Assembly: GCA_024349245.1 (NCBI GenBank)
Contig: JALDNG010000020.1
Coordinates: 2,961,501-3,025,500 of the forward strand
DNA length: 64,000 nucleotides
Source: Neodontobutis hainanensis
Lineage: Eukaryota > Chordata > Actinopteri > Gobiiformes > Odontobutidae
Direction of reading: 5' to 3'
Position 1 is the stretch's first letter. Each line of letters starts with the position of its first letter. This document shows, piece by piece, positions 24,251 through 35,021 of the stretch. The notes under the pieces were generated by a model that was given only the letters and a program-made list of their open reading frames with translations, made no database searches and was not told the DNA's origin. The position numbers and the translations under genes are program-made.

Positions 24251-24720
24251 ACTCTGAGAAACTGTGCAAATAAAAAAAGGATAATCTTTTTGCCGTGTTA
24301 GAATCCTTATTGTTTCTCATAGTTGCCCATGGCCAGTTACTGGTCTCAAAATGTGGTTCAGCACAGCAGATGTACAGATGTATTTACAGAAAACAGTTTG
24401 AGACACAACAGACCCCGGGACCAGGACTAGGACTTGGACACTTTTGAGTGTTCTTCCTGTCAGTAGTCATCAACCAAAATAATGTTACACTACCACAAAG
24501 TTCTAGTTTTGCTAAACAGTCGAGTAAAAAACATGTGTAGTACTCAGAAAACAGGATAATACTGACCTCAGATCACTTGGGTACACTTTAATTCTGATTG
24601 TTTTCCTTGACTAGTCTTTTGTGGACAAGGACACAAAAGCCTGTGTGTAAATCTTGTATTAATTGCACTGTACTTAAATCACTCACTGTAATTGTTGAAC
24701 TTGGTCATGTAGAGATGAAA
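24251..24720. other. Noncoding DNA
   Basis: Nothing recognisable lies between the L2 LINE and the SINE. Confidence 0.5.
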
Positions 24721-24721
24721 T

Positions 24722-24950
24722 GGGCGGCAGTAGCTCAGTGGGTAGCGCGGCAGGTGGGCGATTCGATCCCCGCTCGAAACATTTACAAAAAAAACATCAT
24801 TACATCCCGCTCCCCCCCACGTACTGTCGTTGTGTCCTTGGGCAAGACACTTAACCCACCTTGTCTCCAGTGGTCAGCTGTTACACTGGTAAAGCGCTTT
24901 GAGTGCCTACTAAGTGGAAAAGCACTACATAAATAACATAAAATAAAAAA
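24722..24950 (+). mobile_element. tRNA-headed SINE with box A and box B
   Basis: Box A, TAGCTCAGTGG (24731-24741), and box B, GATTCGATCCC (24760-24770), are both present, so an internal RNA polymerase III promoter is plausible. The tRNA head is too damaged between the boxes to be a tRNA gene. The body shares CTTGGGCAAGACACTTAACC and GTAAAGCGCTTTGAGTGCC with the copy at 18996. The A/T-rich tail ends at about 24950, directly against the Tc1-like element. Confidence 0.8.
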
Positions 24951-25299
24951 TATATATTTTGGCTATTTTTTATAGAATATGAATGACAACACAAAACCTT
25001 TTTGTTTGAACATAGGTAGTGTTTGGGGGAAGCCATTTTACGTCAAACAATTGTGTTCACTCTTTTTAAAACATAATGACAACAGAAACTAGCCAAATGA
25101 CCCTGATCAAAGGTTGGTGATTTTGGCCTGATTACATGCACAAGTGACACAAACAGGTTTGAAAGGCTACTAAAGGTAACCATCCTCACCTGTGATCTGT
25201 TTGTAATCAGTGTGTGTATATAAAAGGTCAGTGAGTTTCTGGGCTCCTGACAGACCCTTGCATCTTTTATCCAGTGCTGCACTGATGTTTCTGTCATGT

Positions 25300-25372
25300 C
25301 ATGAGGAAAAGTTAAAGAATTGATCTGCGGGAAAAGGTAATTAAACTGTATAAAACAGGAAAGACATATAAA

Positions 25373-25426
<54 letters not shown>

Positions 25427-26150
25427 TAATTCAGAATGCCAATCAGTAGTGTTCAAACTCTAATAAAGAAGTTAAAAAAATGAAGGATTCTGTTGAAACC
25501 AAACCACGGTCAGGTTGACCAACTAATATTTTAGCCACACTTTCCAGGAAAATTGTTCGGGATGCAAAGAAAAACCCACAAATAACTTTAGCTAACATAC
25601 AGAAATAAAAGTGGTGTGGCTGTTTCAAGACAAAGCTTTCCACTTAAAATATGCTAAACAGCACAGAGACAAACAATGAACAAAGTTATTTAGAGTGATG
25701 AGACCAAAAAAAACTTTTTGGCCACAACCATAAATGTTGCTTTTGGAGAGGGTTCAACAAGGCCTTTGATGAAAGGTACAGCTCCTACTGTGAAACATTC
25801 AACACCTTATCACAAAATACTAAAAGGAAAATCTGCATTCATCAGCCCGGAGCTGCGCATGGGACGTACTTGGACGTTCCAACATGACAACAATCCAAAG
25901 CACAAGGCCAAGTCGACCTGTCATTGGCTACAGCAGCAGAAAGTGAAGGTTCTGGACCGACCATCTAGTCTCCTGACCTCAGTGTCATTAAACCACTCTG
26001 AGATCTCAAACGTGCAGTTCATGCAAGACAGCCCAAGAATTTACTGGAACTGGAGGCTTTTTGCCAAAAAGAATGTGCAGTTTACCATCTGAGAAAATAA
26101 AGAGCCTCATCCACAAACTACCACAAAAGACTTCAAGCTGCCATTGATGT
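25300..26150 (+). pseudogene. Tc1-like transposase relic
   Basis: This is the remains of a cut-and-paste transposase. The N-terminal helix-turn-helix region is recognisable from 25300 (KVKEL..., with VIKLY-like text in a shifted frame), then is interrupted by a (TA)n tract at 25376-25424. CCACGGTCAGGTTGACC (about 25504-25520) is a decayed PRSGRP linker with a stop codon. In the frame 25718-26092, FQHDNNPKHKAKST carries the second catalytic aspartate (25886-25888). Shortly after, the SPDLNPIENLW block with the third acidic residue is broken by a frameshift near 25960. Multiple stops and shifts show that the copy is old. Confidence 0.82.
25376..25424. repeat. (TA)n microsatellite inside the Tc1-like relic
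   Basis: About 24 TA units. They interrupt the transposase coding remnant. Confidence 0.95.
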
Positions 26151-26443
26151 TAAAGATGGCAGTATTAAGAAATGGGCTATGTAAACTTTTTGTTAGGGTA
26201 TGTAAACTTATGAGCACAACTGTAGGATAATAATGGAATTGTTCTGTTAACTTTATAAACTGACAATGGGCCTGTCAAGTGGAGATGAGATTTTATGTAA
26301 GTGACAACCATATTTGGAAAAAGAGCTGAAGCATTAAAGGTAGTAGCCATAAATGTAGCTGGTGATGCTAGTAGACATTGAGGCAGTTCTAGAGTTTGTA
26401 AAGAATGAGTTGGACATGAATTTATCATATCTGAGACCATATA

Positions 26444-26500
26444 CGTGTGTGTGTGTGTGCGTGCGTGTGTGCGCGTGCGTGCGTATATATATATACTGTA
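26444..26500. repeat. Compound (GT)n/(GC)n/(TA)n microsatellite
   Basis: Alternating purine-pyrimidine run, GT-rich then GCGT-rich then TA-rich. Such sequence can adopt Z-DNA; no function is claimed. Confidence 0.85.
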
Positions 26501-28080
26501 TAAATATTCACACATATATACAGTACTTATAGCAACTGATCACATTATCCACTTCTAGATCCATTTCTAGCCGAAACTAAAAACCTCTGTATTATTTTAG
26601 CTATTTATGTTTGTCTTTCAATGTAAACCAAATCCACAGAGACTGAGCAGAGTCTTTATGTGGAAAACATTTAAAGGCTGTTCAGGATATTTTATTGGAG
26701 GTATAAAAGTCATCAAAGTAACTAAACCAAAGGATTTTGAAATGGTGCTGCACAATTCAGCTAAATAATAAATATCTTTTCACAATATAACCTAAAAAGA
26801 CAATTTAAGTAATGAAAACAAGCTAAATAAATCAGTTTAGGTTCAATTTTTAGTTTTTATTCCCTCTCTGTCTCCATAGATCCGCTCTAGTGTAATTTAC
26901 ACGCCACAAATATTTCTCTGAATAGACAAAACAAGAACATGGTGCATCACACAGACACTTCCTCAAACCAAATTGTCACATAGTTTCTTTTGTGAGGTCA
27001 TTATAAGTTGCCCCTGGATACAATATTTTTTTGTTTTTTTAATTTGGCTATTTATTACATCATTTAAATATGTAAACTTGACTTACTTGGATTAATTTGA
27101 TTTATCGCTCAGCTGTATTTTAAAATGTGTCTCTTTTTGCATATACAGTTTAAAGCTATTCGTACTGGTCCATATTTATTCTTATTTCCTGGTCGAACAG
27201 AATGCACTCTCATCTGTGGGAACCGTACATTGACTCACAAGAGCATCACAAAACTGCTTTTGTTTGTGAGTGGCAACAACCACTCTGTCTCACAGATTCA
27301 AGTGTCTCCACTGAGGTTGTCGCCTGTGGGATTTTATCATCCCAAAGCCCCAAGCCCCAACCTTTGTCCCGACAGCACGCAAACAAACACTGGAGCGCAC
27401 TCTGACACACACACACGTGCTCGGTAACAGAATAAGCAAGCCTAATACACAGTTAACTGACCAGTTAGTGCTAATAGGTTCTTTCACTTTGGCCTGGTTT
27501 TGGCCGTCACATGGCTTCGGGACAAGGCCTCGTCTTATGGCCTCATTCCCTGTGCCGGATGGGACATATCAGCTCCAATTTGGCCCATCGCCGCCTTTAA
27601 GAAAATTCATCAAGCCCTCGTTAGGAAAGAAAGGAGGCTGTGTACGACGAGCAGGGGCAGATGGGAGATTAGTGCAGGCTCCCACAGACTGGAACATAGG
27701 GCTGTGAGATGCAGAGAATGAGGGCAATATTATGACAGGCTAGTGTTAATCTATTTCAAGAAACTGCAAGATTTTGAAGTAAAAGGGAAAAAGTATCATA
27801 TTAAAAAATAAAAATTTGGACTTGAGAAAAAAAAAAAAAAAAGGCCCATTTGAGTGAAGAGCAGGGCAGAGTAAACACTGTTGTTTGGACAACTAGTATT
27901 TTCTGTATGTCTTTATTATATATGAACATGTTAATTATGTACAAGATAGGCTTAGGAAACCAATATATCCGTCAAATTATCCCAAGGTTGTTTTTAGAGA
28001 ACTAAGTTGAGATGTTGAAGGATGAATAATTTTTGCCGTTATGTAAAATAAAACCTCTCAGCATTCATAATCCAATAAAT
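26501..28080. other. Noncoding DNA
   Basis: Contains the short dispersed repeat B (26862-26925), a GC-richer patch at about 27180-27720 and a poly-A run near 27828-27842. No gene is recognised. Confidence 0.5.
26862..26925 (+). repeat. Dispersed repeat B, copy 1
   Basis: CCCTCTCTGTCTCCATAGAT followed by GCTCTAGTGTAATTTACAC matches 45681-45750 with a few changes. The element class is unknown. Confidence 0.5.
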
Positions 28081-28345
28081 ATTTTACTTTTTTTTTCCAC
28101 AAAACACTAATACATTATGCCAAAGAAGTTTAGAGTTTAGCGTTAGCTTAGCTGTGAGCTCCTCCTTGTTAAACATTATGTGATTGAATTAACATTATTT
28201 ATCACAATTTAACGTTCCCTCCCTTTTCTCTGTTCATTTATTATTTATTTTTGAGCGGTTTCTCTGTTAAAAGATTGGCAGCTATTAAACTTCCTGGAAT
28301 GTCACATGGCTTGTCATGTCTCCTTTTTACAGAATGGGAATAGGC
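28081..28345 (+). repeat. Dispersed degenerate repeat A, copy 2
   Basis: Matches copy 1 at 12190 in several blocks, the best being GGCAGCTATTAAACTTCCTG followed by GAATGTCACAT (about 28277-28308). Confidence 0.5.
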
Positions 28346-31261
28346 AAGTTTTTTTTATTCTTGAATACAGGTTCTATTAAAAATCTCAGACTGCAGTGTT
28401 TCGCTGAACCTGGTGAAACTTCCCAGTGTGGTAGCAATAACGTCCTATCATCTTATCTCTCGGAAAGTGGCCCACGCTTGTCATACCAAGGGCCAAAGTG
28501 TTTTTAAAGTGTATGGTTAAGTATGGTACAATGTTTGGTGATTCTTCAGACCGTGTTTGGTCTACGAGAAGACATTTGTGAGTCTAATTACCCACTGTGT
28601 ACTGATTAATAAAGTGTTAAGTTTAGTGTTTCTGTTTCTTATTTTGCAGTAAACTAGGAGCATGATGCCTTCAAAGTGAGGCCTTGAGCTACTTTTTTAA
28701 GGTTAAGTGTGTTCTAAATGTTAAAATCGTGACTCTCACATTTTGAATTTTTAGAAAAAAAACATTACTTCTGGGAATGTTCGAATTTACAATGTGAACC
28801 TCACGTTTTTTCTTAATTCTGAGAAGTTTGGCATTTTCTTTCTTCGAATTCTCACACCAGTCACATTCACGTGGCCCTCATCTTTTTTTTTGTTGAAATC
28901 CAACACCAAAGCAGCAAAGTTAAAAGATGCTGCACAAGACCACTGTGTAATCACGGCCTCTGGCATCGGGCTGCAGCCTTTTTCTTTGTGACCACAGATG
29001 TTATTTTTGATCGGAGTTTGAGTCGCCACTCTTTCTTGATCTCCTCTTCACTAGGTCCAGTTACCCTCTTAACCTTCGAGTGCACCCAACAAAGTGGAGT
29101 GTCAGGGCACAAATATAGAACGAGGGTTTACTCCGAGTCCATTACAGGGAGCGAGGCTGTATTATAAGTATAGTGTTGCGTCCGTGTTTGGCCCAATAGA
29201 TGTGGTCAGAAATGGTGTTTTTCCAAAGGTCATGGTATAGACTCGCATTATTACAGCCCTGCAACCTCCGTCACCTCAGCTCTGTTGGCACATAAGTTTA
29301 CAAACCAACAAATCTATAGCCAATCTGTTTTTTTAATTCAGAACCAACACTTGCACCACATTTCTACTGGAATTGTGTAGCATGGATCAACTCTCACATA
29401 AAATGACAATGTTTTCTCAAATGAAGCTTGTCATATTGATTGAGTCCTTAAGGGACAAATATTCTGGATCTAAAGTGGAAGATGATTGGTGAAAAGTGCA
29501 GTCATTTTGTCCTAAGCACAGGGTAAGTAGGATGGACATGGACATGGGGCAAAAAGGAGGAGCTACACTGATAATTGAGGTTGGATCTGTGTTTGTGAAG
29601 CAAAGGCACTGTTCAGATAAAGTTTTGGTCGTCACAGATTGTTTTAAAGCCTCAGTTTTTGCTGTAAACTCAAAGGGGATGTGTTGCCAAGATGACAAAT
29701 AATGTGTTTTAATTGGCATGTTGTCTGCCTACAGATAATTTTATGAATAACTTTGGTGAATCGTGTAGAAAATGACCCTTATATAGCTTTGTCTTTGTCC
29801 ATTAAAGACACATTAACCATCTACAATGCATTAAACAAAAACAGAACTTGTGACATGAAACATCAAGTCTCTAAAATGTTATAAAGTTGAATTATGGTGA
29901 ATATTTTGAGAGAAATATAGAAGACGTGCTGGGACTCACTGATTTTAGCTCCCAGTCTTTTGCATCTTGTGACTGAAGCTTAAGTTTGGATTTTTAGTTG
30001 TGGTTCTTTTCCACAGCTGCAGTTTAGATAAACTTTCATCAAATCAAAGCTGACACTAGATTATATCTGGACTTTTCAGGTTCTAAAGTTGATCTCCCTT
30101 GATTCTGACATTTGTAAAAGGTCAAACTTACTTAAACTAATAGTTTTACAGGATGAATTTGATAGTTACTTTGATTATAAGCTCTGATTTGCATTAACAA
30201 AGATTAATATTGTGGCATTATGATGCAGAATTATTACTGTGACAGTCACAAAAGAGAAATGTCTGATCTGAATCATTGCTAGATACAGAAACAAGAAGCT
30301 CAAAAAAAATGTCATCATAATGTAAAAGGTACTGGACGTGTCATTTTTGCTACTCACCATTTTAAATCTATAACTTTTTCATTTTTGTGGTAAAGAAAGC
30401 AGCCATGCAGTTTGACATTTGCAATAATTATGTCCAGAATAAAGGCTGCATTTTCATTATAACATCCTCACTAGTCCTGCACTGTAGGGGTCACCGATTG
30501 GTCAACAGAGGAAAACTATATGATATAGTTGTTGACCAGTTAATTTCAGATTGATATGGCATGAAATTCAACCTCCTCAGAATGTTCTGTGACCTTTTGT
30601 AAAGCACTAACGTGGACAGATTTTAAAATGCCGAATGTTTATTTCATAACATATCCTCTAATTTTTTAGTTTAAGGATTTGTTTTTGTTTTTCTTCAGTT
30701 GGTCGTCACAGAAAAGCAATGTGTGATCTCTGATGTCCAGTAAAATGTGATTCAAATATTGAAAATACCTTCTTGGTGCTTTATAGTAGCAGTATAGGAA
30801 GTCATTGGCCTTCTGTTTGTCCCACTCCTTCAGTGGAACGGTTAAATGTCCAAGTGTTTGTGCTGTGTGTGTTTGTTGTGTGCACACTGTTGATGCTGTA
30901 GTGTTTGAGTCGAATGGGGAATGCTGTGAGATGTTAAGTGTAGCCTTGTGTCCTGGGCTTATCTGGGGTTACTGCCACACACAACAGCCTGATTACTGAA
31001 GTGAGACAAGCACCTACCTCTGTCTCTGTGTCTCTGTGCGCTTATCACGCTCTATCTATCACATTCCTCCCTTTGATCAATGCCAGGGGCTGTGTGGTTG
31101 GAGACGGCGCGCTCGGATGATGTTTGCGAGTGCGTGGCGGAGATTACGGCCCGTTATCGTGCGCTGGAGAAGTGCGGCTGGGCTCGAGTGTTTGAGTGTG
31201 TGTGCGCATTCCACATGGGGACGGCTTTGATCTGTGATGCAGCGTCGTTTTTGAACTGAAG

Positions 31262-31263
<2 letters not shown>
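28346..31263. other. Noncoding DNA
   Basis: AT-rich with GC-richer patches at about 28990-29160 and 31080-31250. No gene or known repeat is recognised. Confidence 0.5.

Positions 31264-31339
<76 letters not shown>
31264..31339. repeat. (GT)n microsatellite
   Basis: About 38 uninterrupted GT units. Two minus-strand frames read Thr-His repeats through it and are artefacts. Confidence 0.97.
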
Positions 31340-31340
<1 letters not shown>

Positions 31341-32969
31341 CAGAGGCTGGTGTTAGAGCAGCCAGGGCCTTCAGCTGATAAGACCTGAAGGGAGTCCCTG
31401 AGGCCGTGGACAGGCAACGGCACCGAGCCACCACTGGGCTGCTCTGATCTGGAACTAGAGACACTGAGGATAACATACTTAAACTTGTATAACAGTGTTG
31501 TACTTAGACTAACCTCAAATAAATACTGAGACAAGGATGTAAGTAGACAAAAAAAAAGTGCAAGTACTTTAAGGCCCAAGTTCTATTAGTGCTAATCCAA
31601 GTTTAAAATGACTAAAAGCAGGGTTCCACACACTCTTGTTTTCATGTGTTGGAGAACACAATTGGAGAGTTGGACTGACAAAAATGTTTGTAGCAGTGAG
31701 CAGATCCCTCACAGTCACAGCAGCAGTGGAGCTACAGCTGTGTTTCTCTGTTCCTTCTGTTAAAAAAGTGAATAATCGTGTAAAAAGACATACTGCAGCA
31801 AGTATAAAACTATAAAAAATACTGTATTACTGAATCAATCTAAAGAAAACCAGTCATTTAAAACTACTTTGTATGTCACAATTTAAACTTTGCTGCTGCA
31901 ATTTGTGGAGACTGGACGGACTGTGATGGAATTATAAGTGAAGACAAGAATGGTACAAGTCACCGTTTGCTGCTGGACTTGTTAGCTCGATTCATGAGAG
32001 CCTGGTCTCCTCCGACGCACCCTGTCCTCTTGACCCCCCCACATGCTTCTCATTTTGGGGCATCAGGTCTGACCTCCCTCCTCAGGACTTTTATGACGCA
32101 GCCATTAACTCCCCGCTGACTCCCCATGGCCTGCTGCACAGATTTACAGCTACAATGAAGTCCAGAGACCAGCTCAGCTAAGACCATGTCGATGTCACAA
32201 GGGCCACCCTGAGGTTTTTTATTTTTATTAAATTTTTTCTCTGTTGAGGCTGAGGTGTGTTTTTGCCGCCTGGCCCTCTTTTGCCCCGAGACTCTGATCC
32301 AGTATTAATCTGCAGCATTAGTGCAAGTGAGCTAATGGAGCAGGCCGCAGCATTAGCTCCAGGGCTGCGGCGAGGAAGAATGTGGCATTAAGACGAGCGG
32401 CTGTTGGGAAGTGTTAGGATCAACTGATAATCTGTTGAACAAGCATCAAAAACAAAAGAGGAACAAAAGAGCCCATTGATTCTAAAAGAAATTAAAAAGC
32501 ACTTTGATGTGTGACTTTGACGACAACAGATAAACAGTTTATTTAAATCTGAGTGTCACACTTTGATAAATTTATCTGAATATCAAACAGTTCAACCAAA
32601 AGACTCACAGATGTCTTCTACAGCCACAGGAATTTCCCTTAAACCAGAAACGCTTGGTTAAACTCCAGTCATGTTTCCACCAAAAGGGTCTATATATAGT
32701 TTTGGGGGGACTTTATTTAAACCCAGAAAAACCCTGCCTCGGGGAATTTTCATAGTTCATAACTTTGGGTGGAGCTTTGCCAAATCTACTGTATACAAAA
32801 AAAGCATGTGATAAATAGAGCAATAGAACATGTAGGTCAAGACTTGAGGCTATGTTCACAGAAATGTATTTAATAAAAAAAAATCTTTTTCCAGATTCTG
32901 GTCAAACTTAAGTGTGAAGGGATTTTTGGTCAGGGATTTTTCCTGGTGCTAAGTGCAAACGATGCAACC
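31340..32969. other. Noncoding DNA
   Basis: GC-richer patches lie at 31340-31450 and about 31980-32410; the rest is AT-rich. No gene is recognised. Confidence 0.5.
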
Positions 32970-33065
32970 AAATGGTCCTGACGTGGAGTTCCACAGGGGC
33001 CTATCTTGAGACCCCTATTATTCAAACTTTAAATGCTTCCTTTAGGCCAGTTATTATGCAGCAGG
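32970..33065 (+). pseudogene. L2-type LINE reverse-transcriptase relic
   Basis: Codons 32985-33023 read GVPQGPILRPLLF, the conserved GVPQGS-LGPLLF block of LINE reverse transcriptases, which lies just before the catalytic YADD box. A one-base shift later, 33033-33057 reads MLPLGQLLC, the text expected next in L2-clade proteins. The flanks decay quickly and the YADD box is not recognisable. This is a small ancient fragment in the opposite orientation to the LINE at 23.7 kb. Confidence 0.65.
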
Positions 33066-33514
33066 TGAAAATGGACCAATCTATTTCCATAGTTCTTATG
33101 GCCCAATAACAACCAGTTTGTTTCAAGTGTAGGCAAACCGCTTTTCTCTGTCGCCCACATTGTTCTAAGAACATTAGCATCACATCAATTATATTAATCA
33201 TGCTTTTTTTATTCAGAATAATCATAAAAACTGGCCATAGGTACGAGACCTCTTAAATGAATACTTAAGGATGATTATTGTATGAACTACTCGTTCATGT
33301 AGACATGTTTTTTCTGTAAATGCGCTTTGGCAGGCTGCGACCGAGGTGTGTCACGGACTCTGAGAGTGCTACTTCATGTCTCGGAGCGAGGCGCTAACAC
33401 CTAGGCACTTAGCTCCATAGCATGAGCCCCTCCTGTTTTCCCACCCTTTACTGGAGCTGAGGCTGAGGTGGGATCACAGCCTCAGAGGCGCTGCTCGGCC
33501 TGTCTACGACACTT

Positions 33515-33560
<46 letters not shown>

Positions 33561-34950
33561 TGTTGTTCAGCCCTGACCGAATGCATTATGTTTTAGCAAC
33601 AACAGCCTTTCTATTCTCTAATATTAAGCACAAAGGAACACCTGACAGGAATTTCCTTAAAAATTGGCCCATATCTCCAGGTGGATTCAAAAAGATCCCA
33701 TTATTAATTGTAAACCAGAATCAACATTGTAAGATAAACAATGGAAAATACTAACAAAACAAACTTGCGTGTCTCCAGCTGCAGTAACCGAAAGAGAAAG
33801 AAGGTATTGCTAAAAATGGACAACAGCCAAACTATTTAATGGGCTGGGGCTTCTTCCAAAATAACACAAAGTACTGTGTGAATGGTTTATACAGTATATG
33901 CTGTTTGACAGTGCTGTTGGGCACATGAGTACATTTTCTAATGGAAGCTCAGAACAATATATAATCTGAAACTCACGCATGAAATGTTATGCATAAATAC
34001 CACACCACTTAGTAGCTCTCTCTGGGATGTGCCACTGTGTGACCTACACTAGTGGAAGAGGTATTGACTGTTACAACCTTCAATTAAAATCTGCCACAAC
34101 AACTGAATATCGAAAAGAAAAAAAGGTTTGATAATTTAAAACTATAGGAATAGTTCTTTTTGCCTTATTTGCCAAAGGTTATAATGCATATGACAAGATA
34201 TGAAGACAAGTAGACTGGGGATTTACCTCATAACAACACTTGTTAACATAAGCCTGACTTTACCAAAGCAAGCTACAGGAAGGCCATGTTATTCGCTGAG
34301 CAGCTCAGCCCGTTATTGAAGGATGAGTGAAAGACTGCTTTACAAAACTGAAAGCAAAAGTTTGGTATTGTCCACTTTGTCGCAACATTTTAACACAAAG
34401 ATTTGATCAACAGGGACCGGACTTATTCTTTTTACAGAAGAAAAAAATTATTATTTGGTATTTTGATTATTATGGTTTTTGGTGAAAAAATTGCTAAGGT
34501 TTTGCAGTTTAACATGAAAAGGCAAATAATGTGGATGTAGCCTCTAGAATCGGCAACATTATAGAGCAAGCAATCCAACTTTTACTTGGTTCAAATAGAT
34601 ATAGATTCAAAGTACAACCTGAACCATGCAACAGCCTCTAAATGAGTTACACTTTCTGGACATTGTTTATACAGTTTTTCAATAATACCTTATTGACGTC
34701 GCTGAATTACTGGGAAACCCTGACTTGAGCAGATTTGTTGTAAATCCCTCCCTCCTGAGTGCGTGTTTGTTTGTTCGATTCCTGCCTTAAAGACTCCCTT
34801 TCTTTGAAAAAGGTCTTAAAAGGAAAAGAGTTCAAAAGTTCAAGGTCAGGCGTAGGTCATGTCCACGGCTCTGGGTCTCACAGCGGACAGGCCGTACCGC
34901 TTCAGTGACGACGAGAGGGGGCTGTTAAAGCACTCCCGGCACGTTTTCAG
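33066..34950. other. Noncoding DNA
   Basis: Holds one microsatellite (33517-33558) and a GC-richer patch at about 33330-33500. No gene is recognised. Confidence 0.5.
33517..33558. repeat. (GT)n microsatellite
   Basis: About 21 GT units. Confidence 0.96.
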
Positions 34951-34966
34951 ACACGCACGCACACAC

Positions 34967-35019
<53 letters not shown>
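34951..35019. repeat. (AC)n microsatellite
   Basis: AC units with a few G interruptions at the left edge (ACGCACGC). The frames through it on both strands are artefacts. Confidence 0.96.

Positions 35020-35021
<2 letters not shown>

Larger units (their letters stand above)
24955..26224 (+). mobile_element. Tc1-like DNA transposon, left end lost
   Basis: The right end reads GGGTATGTAAACTTATGAGC followed by ACAACTG (to 26222) and then TA, the terminal repeat type of Passport-like fish Tc1 elements. The left side starts only with the inner part of that repeat region (24958-25100, including AGAATATGAATGACAACAC). The outer left terminus is missing and its place is taken by SINE tail. The transposase relic is on the plus strand, with a (TA)n tract grown inside it. 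Confidence 0.8.

Noticed and set aside
24722..24785. Possible tRNA gene (box A and box B present)
   Set aside because: The cloverleaf cannot be closed; the anticodon region is deleted and the sequence continues into a SINE body shared with other copies.
29283..29310. Possible Tc1 terminus (CACATAAGTTTACAAACC)
   Set aside because: Resembles the end at 26195-26222 only weakly, with no partner repeat or transposase text nearby.
31144..31579. 110- and 141-codon frames with Thr-His repeats
   Set aside because: Read through the (GT)n microsatellite on the minus strand.
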